From: JAGLOK01 sp023139005
GTDB lineage: Bacteria; Bacillota; Clostridia; Christensenellales; UMGS416
Reading direction: 5' to 3'
Length of the DNA stretch: 5,565 nt
Assembly: GCA_030637745.1 (NCBI GenBank)
Contig: DAOWFX010000117.1
Location: 1 to 5,565, forward strand
Part shown: in pieces, positions 1 through 5,565 of the stretch
Layout: each line of letters begins with the position of its first letter
Position numbering within the stretch: position 1 is the stretch's first letter
The notes under the pieces: generated by a model
Databases searched by the model: none
Seen by the model: only the letters and a program-made list of their open reading frames with translations
Told to the model about the DNA's origin: nothing
Made by a program: the position numbers and the translations under genes

Positions 1-314
1 AACTTATCTCCAAAAAACTCTTCTGTCAGATCAAGCTCAACACTTTTGATATCAAACGGTATTAGATAATCGAATTCTTTAACTGCTGCTATCCAATCAC
101 TTTCATCAGTGATTGCGCTACTATCATCGACAGCAGGAGTTGCAGTAGGCACTGGCTCAGTAACCTCGTCATCTTTATTAGCTTCTGTATTTTGCTCCTC
201 TACAGTTGGTTGTTTTTCCGCTTTCAAGCACGCAGTAGTAAAGCAGGCAACGATCATAATGCAAGCCAAGAGTGTTATTATCACTGCCGTTGATTTCTTA
301 TTCGGTTTCATCAT
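1..314 (-). CDS. Putative lipoprotein derived from the C-terminal part of an M56 peptidase paralogue (3' end outside window)
   Basis: The first 104 residues are visible; the gene runs off the left window edge. Residues 1-7 (MMKPNKK) form a basic n-region, 8-23 a hydrophobic stretch, followed by lipobox-like IVAC (21-24) and TTAC (26-29), so a lipoprotein signal peptide or membrane anchor is likely. Residues 1-31 match the TM4 region of the two M56 proteins upstream (both share MKP, the hydrophobic core and CFTTACLK), but the peptidase half with HELCH is absent. Residues 32-66 are a linker rich in Glu, Asp, Thr and Pro, typical of extracytoplasmic spacers. Residues 67-104 (acidic, with Trp74 and two Phe near the end) do not resemble the PepSY-like units of the neighbours, and I do not recognise them. 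The start at 314 is chosen for its strong ribosome binding site. The frame stays open upstream to about 437, with ATGs at 353, 380 and 434, none with a visible binding site. It could be a decaying fragment, but the visible frame is intact. Function unknown. Confidence 0.72.
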   Translation of the reverse strand, partial: MMKPNKKSTAVIITLLACIMIVACFTTACLKAEKQPTVEEQNTEANKDDEVTEPVPTATPAVDDSSAITDESDWIAAVKEFDYLIPFDIKSVELDLTEEFFGDK

Positions 315-377
315 GTTTATTATCTCCTTTTGTGGCTGAGTTTTTTTATGCATAGGTATAAAATAAGAATAGTTCAA
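315..377 (-). other. Possible decayed remnant of M56 coding sequence upstream of the lipoprotein-like gene
   Basis: The minus strand upstream of the ATG at 314 can be aligned with coding sequence preceding MMKP in the two paralogues. Shared blocks are TGAACT (with the upstream paralogue), TGCA, a run of A, TCAGC (with the complete paralogue), AAAAGGAGA and ATAAACATGATGAA. Read in the ancestral frame it gives CIKKLSHKRR followed by two TAA stops, against CKNNSAMKRRVIN in the complete paralogue. Small indels therefore uncouple it from the downstream frame. The alignment beyond about position 350 is weak and could be chance. Confidence 0.45.
323..331 (-). promoter_or_regulatory. Ribosome binding site of the lipoprotein-like gene
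   Basis: The minus strand reads AAAAGGAGA, with 9 nt between GGAG and the ATG at 314; this decides the start. The same bases encode Lys-Arg-Arg in the two full-length paralogues upstream, so the site appears to have arisen from former coding sequence. Confidence 0.7.
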
Positions 378-417
378 CATCAGTAGATTGCGCCTTGTTG
401 CTAGGCTTCCACAAGAA

Positions 418-423
418 ATTATA
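418..423 (-). promoter_or_regulatory. Possible -10 box for the lipoprotein-like gene
   Basis: The minus strand has a perfect TATAAT in an AT-rich stretch about 104 nt upstream of the ATG at 314. No good -35 hexamer lies 16-18 nt further upstream. An alternative pairing is TGAACA with TATAGT, 16 nt apart, slightly upstream. Because the region is AT-rich, such matches are expected by chance and the call is tentative. Confidence 0.25.
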
Positions 424-499
424 TCACAATTCATGTACTATATAGCATTTTGTACCAATGTTCACATTAATTTCTAATTTTAGCTTTTACGATAAATAC

Positions 500-524
500 C
501 AACACCTGCAAATTACAGGTGTTG
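500..524 (-). terminator. Hairpin, possible terminator of the complete M56 gene
   Basis: A perfect 9-bp stem (500-508 with 516-524, core AACACCTG/CAGGTGTT) with a 7-nt loop begins 30 nt past the stop codon of the complete M56 gene. On the minus strand it is followed by GGTATTTATCG, which is not a clean U-run, so it may be a weak terminator, an mRNA 3' end stabiliser, or an operator-like dyad. Its position between two genes favours the first two. Confidence 0.45.
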
Positions 525-553
525 TTTAAATATGGATTGATATTGTATTTCAA

Positions 554-3457
554 TTAGTTAAATGCATGTGTCTCATAATGATGAACATTCCCTTCTATAT
601 CGACTGACACAACATATCTATAAGATGATTCATATGCAAATTGTATATGATACAAGATTTCTCCTTTTTCAAAAAAATCCTGTTGTTGAGGTTGTAGTAT
701 ATACGCTGAAGTCAAAGTAGGAAGCGAATGTGTAACTGTTAATTTTGTTGCATCCTTGATATCTGTTACTTTGATTACATGCTGCTTTGCAATTTGAATT
801 GCTTCATCAAGCTGTACCACGTCTAGATTGTCCGTTATTGGGTATACATACAAAGTAGAACAAACACCATTTCCTGCATATATATAAGCTTTGCAATCAT
901 AGTCATACGCTTCGATTGTTGGATTGTCAGATCGGTATTCAAATTCCAGTAAGTACGTAGGTTTTATTGCATCGGATATGTTTGCACTTGCAAGTGTTAG
1001 ATATGTATCATCACTAATATGTGCGATTTTCTTAATAAATTCTATAGCAGTCTCTTTTGCAGCATCAATTGATACGCCTGCTTCCCAGTTCACATCGCGA
1101 GGATAACTCTCCATAGTATCCAGCTCTCCTTCGCCATTGAGTTGTATTCTAAAAGGACGTTTATCTTCCCCTATTGTGCCTACTGCATAAAAAGTATTAC
1201 GTGTTTTCTCAGCTGAGTGTTCATATGAACTCGACTCATATTCGTCGATTACGACATTGCTCTTCTGCCATGTTTTCTCTGCATAATCTAGTGCAATATC
1301 TTTTAATTCTTCATCCGATAAACGGAAAGGAACAAATTCATCGATATGTTTATTACGGTACCGTACCAATGATTGATCAGACTCAAGCAGTGTTATCCAA
1401 ATCATTGGACTACTTGTATACTTTAAAAGTTGATCATCAAAATATTGTTCGGCTCCCATGTAATCAAGTATGTCACTGGTTACTATATCCATATCATTAA
1501 TTGTACGTTTCCCCTTATCAATCATCACTCTGTTGGCTTTGACCTTTTCTTTTGCAGCAGCGATCACACTATCAACTTTAACTCCATTGATGTATGTTGT
1601 ACTGCTATTGTCATCAGCAGTCGGTGTGTCTTTAATAGGACGACTTTCTGCGGATACAATATCTCCGTTTGAAGCCAGTATGCCCACGTAATAATCAAAA
1701 TCAAAGTCGTCTTCAGTCGGATTATCAGATCGATATTCGTATACAATCATATATATTGGTAAATATTCTTCATTTATATCTTCGCTTTTAATCACAAGAT
1801 TACTTTCATCTTTAATGTGCGAATTTCTAATTATTTGCACAACGGCTATCTCCTTTGCCTCATCCACTGAGATACCTGCTTCTCGGTTCACATCACTAGG
1901 GAAACTAAGGATATATTCCAATGCACCATTTCCATTAAGTCCAACTTGAAAAGCTTGCTCATCAACACCCATAGTACCCTCTACAACAAATAAATATTTT
2001 TTTTCATCAAATGGAGGTGGACTCCAAACCTTATGTTCTAGTACTTCAATCACATCTGCATCCCACACTTCTCGCACATACTCTTGTGCTATCTCTATCA
2101 TTTCATCATCTGATAATTGGATAGGATTACTTAAGTCTATTTCATCAGTTCTATAGCTTACCAATGAATAGTCTGATGCTAATACTTTGTAAGAATCTTT
2201 TCCATCTGCAAGATACCATAATATTTCATCATTAAAATATTGTTCTGAGCTTCTATATCTAATTTTTTCATTAGTGGTAAGCTCCAGATCTTTGATTGCT
2301 TGCCTACCTTGTTCTATCATCTCACTGGTTACTGTGATTCGCTCTGATGTTGTCGGTTGATTTTCTTCATCCTCCCCCTTCAAGCACGCAGTCGTAAAGC
2401 AGGCAAATATCATAACGCAAGCTAAGAGTATGGTTATCATCATGATTGCTTTTGATTTTTTAGTGGGCTTCATCATGTTTATGACTCTCCTTTTCATAGC
2501 TGAATTGTTTTTGCAGAATGACACCGTAAGGGGCAGTGCATTGTTTCTTTGGGTCAGGCGCATCACGTCCAATAGCGACTGGGTGTAGTCAGAGTGATCG
2601 CATGGTTCTAGGTATTTCAGCACCATCTCATCGCACACCACTTCAACATTTTCAAGATAGCTCCTGTAGGCAACATGCACCAGTGGATTGAACCAGTTGA
2701 GTGTCTTGGCCACAAGCCACAGATAGTTTTTTAATATATCATATCGCTTCACATGGCATAGTTCATGCAGTAATATGCCTAAAAGTTTTTTCTCACCGAT
2801 TACCTCTTTGAGATCGATGGGCAGTACAATGACTGGATTCATGATGCCATAGACAATGGGAATGTCCACATAGGGTGATGATACGATCCTCACTTTTCTA
2901 TCAGTGCCCGCAACTTTCATTGCGTATGCAAGTTGTTCATCAAGCTCTGCATCTATCGCGTGTGTATTTCTCAGCTTTTTGTAAAAGCAAATTATTCTAT
3001 ATATGCTTTTTGTCACTATAAACAGCGCGCCCACAAGCCATGCAATAAATAAAGCATTCCATATGTCAATGCCCGATATCACATCAAGCACTTTACTACC
3101 CAATGAGAGTTCTGGGGCTTTTGTTGTTGTAAATATAGGTCGATTGAAAGTCTCCTCCTCCAAAACTGGAGGCAAGGCAACCATAGGCGATACGCTAACA
3201 TCTTCTGCTACCACTTCGTCACGAGGGGTTTCAACACGCACTGCCATATCAGCAGAAGGCTTTCCGATTAATCCAAAATGCACAGGTGACTCCACTGTAA
3301 TGGGCAGTATCAATCGTACCAATACCACAATCCACAGCGCTGCCATCAACTTTGCAGAAATCTTCTTGTGCAACAGTTGCTTGATTCCCCAGACAACCAT
3401 GATGAGTGCCGAGGAAAATAGTGTCATTTCCATCAGCGTTTTTATTGTACTTTGCAT
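554..3457 (-). CDS. BlaR1/MecR1-like M56 family membrane zinc peptidase with duplicated PepSY-like sensor unit
   Basis: Complete, 967 residues. Membrane segments are visible near 11-29, 37-54, 133-150 and 337-356. The zinc peptidase has HELCH at 231-235 (two His ligands and the catalytic Glu), followed by VKRYD and by ENVEVVCDE at 269-277, where E272 is the likely third zinc ligand. In the known family, signal binding outside the cell activates this cytoplasm-facing protease against a BlaI/MecI-type repressor; that role is inferred here. After TM4 and CFTTACLK (352-360), the extracytoplasmic tail lacks the penicillin-binding SxxK domain of BlaR1. Instead it has two related units (384-610 and 649-876), each with the hallmark YRSDNPT, and a short C-terminal module. 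Five PepSY-like helices start near 448, 529, 713, 795 and 881. The start at 3457 has AGGTGA 4 nt upstream and matches the family N-terminus. The gene lies 60 nt after the upstream paralogue, so cotranscription is likely. The peptidase half is clearly GC-richer than the tail. The sensed ligand is unknown. Confidence 0.92.
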   Translation of the reverse strand: MQSTIKTLMEMTLFSSALIMVVWGIKQLLHKKISAKLMAALWIVVLVRLILPITVESPVHFGLIGKPSADMAVRVETPRDEVVAEDVSVSPMVALPPVLEEETFNRPIFTTTKAPELSLGSKVLDVISGIDIWNALFIAWLVGALFIVTKSIYRIICFYKKLRNTHAIDAELDEQLAYAMKVAGTDRKVRIVSSPYVDIPIVYGIMNPVIVLPIDLKEVIGEKKLLGILLHELCHVKRYDILKNYLWLVAKTLNWFNPLVHVAYRSYLENVEVVCDEMVLKYLEPCDHSDYTQSLLDVMRLTQRNNALPLTVSFCKNNSAMKRRVINMMKPTKKSKAIMMITILLACVMIFACFTTACLKGEDEENQPTTSERITVTSEMIEQGRQAIKDLELTTNEKIRYRSSEQYFNDEILWYLADGKDSYKVLASDYSLVSYRTDEIDLSNPIQLSDDEMIEIAQEYVREVWDADVIEVLEHKVWSPPPFDEKKYLFVVEGTMGVDEQAFQVGLNGNGALEYILSFPSDVNREAGISVDEAKEIAVVQIIRNSHIKDESNLVIKSEDINEEYLPIYMIVYEYRSDNPTEDDFDFDYYVGILASNGDIVSAESRPIKDTPTADDNSSTTYINGVKVDSVIAAAKEKVKANRVMIDKGKRTINDMDIVTSDILDYMGAEQYFDDQLLKYTSSPMIWITLLESDQSLVRYRNKHIDEFVPFRLSDEELKDIALDYAEKTWQKSNVVIDEYESSSYEHSAEKTRNTFYAVGTIGEDKRPFRIQLNGEGELDTMESYPRDVNWEAGVSIDAAKETAIEFIKKIAHISDDTYLTLASANISDAIKPTYLLEFEYRSDNPTIEAYDYDCKAYIYAGNGVCSTLYVYPITDNLDVVQLDEAIQIAKQHVIKVTDIKDATKLTVTHSLPTLTSAYILQPQQQDFFEKGEILYHIQFAYESSYRYVVSVDIEGNVHHYETHAFN
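830..1513 (-). repeat. Second copy of the extracytoplasmic sensor-like unit (unit B)
   Basis: Encodes residues 649-876 of the complete M56 protein. It shares with unit A and with the single unit of the upstream paralogue the order: G(K/R)-x-x-I-x-D near the start, Q/M-YF, an LSD-E PepSY-like helix, GT-(I/M)-G-x-D, LNG-x-G, a second helix preceded by VN/IN and G(V/I)S, and YRSDNPT. The TIGED and LNGEG motifs, and an ING motif in the preceding linker, are closer to the upstream paralogue than to unit A. Confidence 0.82.
1628..2308 (-). repeat. First copy of the extracytoplasmic sensor-like unit (unit A)
   Basis: Encodes residues 384-610 of the complete M56 protein. It lines up with unit B over its whole length with nearly equal size (227 against 228 residues). 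The clearest anchor is YRSDNPT at 575-581, matching 841-847 in unit B. It starts with GRQAIKDLEL, nearly identical to GKQAIKDLEL in the upstream paralogue. A linker of about 38 residues rich in Thr, Asp, Lys and Ala separates the two copies. Confidence 0.82.
2471..2494 (-). promoter_or_regulatory. Possible internal ribosome binding site and start within the complete M56 gene
   Basis: Inside the coding sequence, AAAAGGAGAG (2485-2494) lies 10 nt (counted from GGAG) before consecutive in-frame ATGs (Met328 and Met329). Initiation here would give a 640-residue product beginning MMKPTKKSK, with TM4 as its signal anchor or lipoprotein signal and no peptidase. The same arrangement serves as the real start of the downstream paralogue-derived gene. 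The bases also encode Lys-Arg-Arg of the normal protein, so the match may be incidental. Confidence 0.3.
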
Positions 3458-3517
3458 TTATTCACCTACTGTTGTTATTTTCTCTGTATTTTTTGCATAG
3501 ATTCTATTATTTATTAA
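3458..3517 (-). other. Short intergenic spacer between the two M56 genes
   Basis: This 60-nt AT-rich spacer shows neither a convincing hairpin with a U-run nor a promoter with both boxes. It therefore supports transcription of the two M56 genes as one unit, with the ribosome binding site of the second gene at its end. Confidence 0.5.
3462..3467 (-). promoter_or_regulatory. Ribosome binding site of the complete M56 gene
   Basis: The minus strand reads AGGTGA, 4 nt before the ATG at 3457. It matches the 3' part of the AGGAGGTGA consensus and supports this start over the internal ATGs at codons 10 and 11. Confidence 0.6.
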
Positions 3518-5565
3518 TTATCCTTTCGCACTTCCTGCAAAACGTAAAACCTCACCCGTTCCTGTCATCATCAGATAATAGATATACTCATCACCATAGT
3601 CAAAGTAGAAAGTATACACAAGCTCTCCCTGATATATAATTACATCTGTATACAATTCGAGCTTTTTATATTTTGATATATCCTTGTGCTCAGTATTTTG
3701 GGCAAGATGCTCTATTGCCAATTTTTCTGCTTCATCCATTTGAATAATATCAATGTTATCTGCAATTGGGCGAACAGCCCAAAAATAAATCTCTCCATTG
3801 GAAGCATATACCCTAATCTGATAATCAAAATCATATTCTGTAACAGTCGGATTATCTGATCGATACTCGTATTCAAACACATACATTGGTGTATACTTTA
3901 CTTTCAGATAATCATTTATTAGCACAAGTTTACTTTCATCAATCTCGTAGGTATCATTCTTTATTTTCTCAATAGCAATACTTTTTGCCTCATCCATTGA
4001 GATACCCATATCCCAATTAATATTGGTTGGAAATCTTCTATAGCTATATAAATCACCTTCTCCATTAAGCTTAATTTCAAAAGGTTGTTCATCTTCACCT
4101 ATTGTACCTTCAATAATAAATTGAAAAAAATCATCAATTGATTCTACAGAATAATTCTTAACTTCATGCTTCAATATTTCTATATCCTCGATACCATAAA
4201 ATCTTTTCACAAAATCAGTTGCAACTTTTATTAGTTCATCATCAGAAAATTGCATCGGCATACTAGATGTCAAATTATAATTAGCGTAGTACATTAATGA
4301 TAAATCCGATTCGAATAGTGTGCAATAAACATTACGATTAATTGAATAGTCTAATACTTTATGTTCAAAGTACATATTTGGTTGTATATAATCAATCATA
4401 TCAATTTCCAAGAGTTCCAAATCTTTTATTGCCTGTTTTCCATTAAAAACCACTTTTTTAGTATCTATAAACCCATTAATGGATTCAATGGTATCGGGTG
4501 ATATCGTTTTAGTTGGAGGCGTTGTTGTTTTTTCTGCTGTATTTGTGATTTTGCTCTCCACTGTCGGTAGAGTTTCTTCAACTTCACCTTTTAAACATGC
4601 TGTGGTAAAGCAAGTAACTATCAAAACACAAGCAAGCAGTATTGTAATTAACATAACAGTTTTAGATTTTTTTGCAGGTTTCATGATGTTTAGCACTCTC
4701 CTTTTAATGGTCGATTTGTTTTTGCAAAAGGACACAGTTAGTGGCAGTTCATTTTGTTTCTTGATTAATCGCATGACATCCAACAGCGACTGTGTGTATT
4801 CGCATTGGTCGTTAGGTTCAAGTGACTTTATTACCCTCTCATCACAAACAACTTCAATGTTTTCTATATAGTTTTTATATGCAATATGTACTAATGGATT
4901 AAACCAATAAATAGTTTTTGCAACAAGCCAAATGTAGTTTTTTAGTAAATCGTATCGCTTCACATGGCACAATTCATGAAGAAGTATACATGACAACTTC
5001 TTTGAATTAATGGCATCTTTTAGACCTATAGGTAGTACAATCACAGGCTTTAGCACGCCATACACAATAGGAATATCAACGTAAGGTGAGGTTGTAATCC
5101 GTACCTTTTTTTTGATACCTAAAATCTTTTTTGCGCGCGTAAGTTTTTCTATCAAATCTATGTCTATCAAATTTGCACTGCGTAGTTTTTTGTAAAAGCA
5201 TAGTATCCTATACACACTTTTTGTCAGTACAAACATTGCTCCTGCAAGCCATGCAATAAACAAGTAGCTCCATACGTTCATGCGCAACACCGCTATTTTT
5301 ATCTTGTCAAAGAGTGTGGCTTCAGATATTTCTGCAACTATTGACGGTTGATTTATTATCGCTCTACCATCTATAGCACGATCATTTGATAAAATTGCAC
5401 TTTCTGATGGAGCAAAGCTAATATCTTCCTCTAAGTCATTTTTCAAGGGAGGTTGTGTGTTTACATATGCATTAGTCGACAAATTCCCTATCAGCCCAAA
5501 ATGAATAGGCGACTCCATTGTTATAGGTAGAATCAGTCGAACCAAAACCATAAGCCATAAAAAAG
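3518..5565 (-). CDS. BlaR1/MecR1-like M56 family membrane zinc peptidase with one PepSY-like sensor unit (5' end outside window)
   Basis: The frame is open to the right edge; the residues before the ATG at 5551 (FLWL) align with ALWIV of the paralogue, so that ATG is internal (Met45-46 equivalent) and about 40 N-terminal residues are missing. Numbering from that Met: a membrane segment near 94-112; HELCH at 192-196; ENIEVVCDE at 230-238 with likely zinc ligand E233; TM4 near 298-319 ending CFTTACLK. A Thr/Pro/Glu-rich linker (322-370) leads to one sensor-like unit (371-598) with YRSDNPT at 563-569, then a short C-terminal module. PepSY-like helices begin near 435, 517 and 603. Peptidase regions of the two proteins are very similar (for example KRYD-LKNY-WLVAKT), so they are paralogues from gene duplication. 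As in BlaR1/MecR1 the protease would act on a repressor after sensing an external signal; the repressor gene may lie beyond the right edge. No penicillin-binding domain is present. Confidence 0.92.
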   Translation of the reverse strand, partial: FLWLMVLVRLILPITMESPIHFGLIGNLSTNAYVNTQPPLKNDLEEDISFAPSESAILSNDRAIDGRAIINQPSIVAEISEATLFDKIKIAVLRMNVWSYLFIAWLAGAMFVLTKSVYRILCFYKKLRSANLIDIDLIEKLTRAKKILGIKKKVRITTSPYVDIPIVYGVLKPVIVLPIGLKDAINSKKLSCILLHELCHVKRYDLLKNYIWLVAKTIYWFNPLVHIAYKNYIENIEVVCDERVIKSLEPNDQCEYTQSLLDVMRLIKKQNELPLTVSFCKNKSTIKRRVLNIMKPAKKSKTVMLITILLACVLIVTCFTTACLKGEVEETLPTVESKITNTAEKTTTPPTKTISPDTIESINGFIDTKKVVFNGKQAIKDLELLEIDMIDYIQPNMYFEHKVLDYSINRNVYCTLFESDLSLMYYANYNLTSSMPMQFSDDELIKVATDFVKRFYGIEDIEILKHEVKNYSVESIDDFFQFIIEGTIGEDEQPFEIKLNGEGDLYSYRRFPTNINWDMGISMDEAKSIAIEKIKNDTYEIDESKLVLINDYLKVKYTPMYVFEYEYRSDNPTVTEYDFDYQIRVYASNGEIYFWAVRPIADNIDIIQMDEAEKLAIEHLAQNTEHKDISKYKKLELYTDVIIYQGELVYTFYFDYGDEYIYYLMMTGTGEVLRFAGSAKG
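3758..4441 (-). repeat. Single sensor-like unit in the upstream M56 gene
   Basis: Encodes residues 371-598 (numbered from the internal Met at 5551) and is 228 residues long, the same size as unit B of the neighbour. It contains two PepSY-like helices (FSDDELIKVATDFV and ISMDEAKSIAIEKI), GTIGEDEQPF, LNGEG and YRSDNPT in the same order as both units next door. Confidence 0.8.

Noticed and set aside
391..416. Small imperfect inverted repeats (GCCT/AGGC and CTTGT/ACAAG) as a riboswitch or attenuator
   Set aside because: The stems are only 4-5 bp, compete with each other, and match no riboswitch or T-box features that I know.
348..434. In-frame ATGs at 353, 380 and 434 as starts of the lipoprotein-like gene
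   Set aside because: None has a ribosome binding site, and starting there would put a polar extension before the signal-like segment.
3003..3500. Plus-strand open frame of 165 codons
   Set aside because: It lies antisense to the N-terminal half of a well-supported M56 gene, has no ribosome binding site or recognisable domain, and its composition mirrors the opposite strand.
4479..4871. Plus-strand open frame of 130 codons
   Set aside because: Antisense to the TM4 and linker region of the upstream M56 gene; its hydrophobic stretches mirror that region, and a similar shadow occurs opposite the same anchor at 109-339.
5549..5551. ATG as the start of the upstream M56 gene
   Set aside because: The frame is open to the window edge and the residues before it align with membrane segment 2 of the paralogue, so the true start lies outside the window.
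1..5565. CRISPR array, tRNA, rRNA, insertion sequence
   Set aside because: No short regularly spaced direct repeats, cloverleaf, rRNA-like sequence, transposase frame or terminal inverted repeats were seen.

Overview
The window is AT-rich, with spaced AGGAG-type ribosome binding sites and M56-family membrane peptidases that have long extracytoplasmic tails. This suggests a low-GC Gram-positive bacterium, probably Bacillota/Clostridia; the genus cannot be read from the sequence. All genes that can be supported lie on the minus strand, so the natural reading order is from right to left.

Layout in transcription order: (1) 5565-3518 is a BlaR1/MecR1-like M56 zinc peptidase, cut off at its N-terminus by the right window edge (about 40 residues missing by comparison with its neighbour). 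It has the HELCH zinc motif, a fourth membrane segment and one extracytoplasmic sensor-like unit of about 228 residues. (2) After a 60-nt gap, 3457-554 is a complete 967-residue paralogue with the same peptidase half but two tandem copies of that unit. (3) After a 239-nt gap holding a hairpin and a possible promoter, 314 to beyond position 1 is the start of a third paralogue-derived gene. It keeps only the anchor segment around TM4 (MMKP...TTACLK) and then continues into an acidic linker and a different, unrecognised domain. It lacks the peptidase half and looks like a lipoprotein.

In the known BlaR1/MecR1 systems, a membrane M56 peptidase senses a signal through its extracytoplasmic C-terminus and then triggers inactivation of a BlaI/MecI repressor. 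The peptidase halves here fit that scheme, but the penicillin-binding sensor domain is replaced by repeats with PepSY-like helices (three in the upstream protein, five in the complete one). The signal is therefore probably not a beta-lactam, and no repressor gene is visible in the window. The most unusual points are the tandem duplication of the sensor unit, the apparent birth of a stand-alone lipoprotein gene whose ribosome binding site occupies former Lys-Arg-Arg coding sequence, and a GC-content step at that same junction inside the complete gene.
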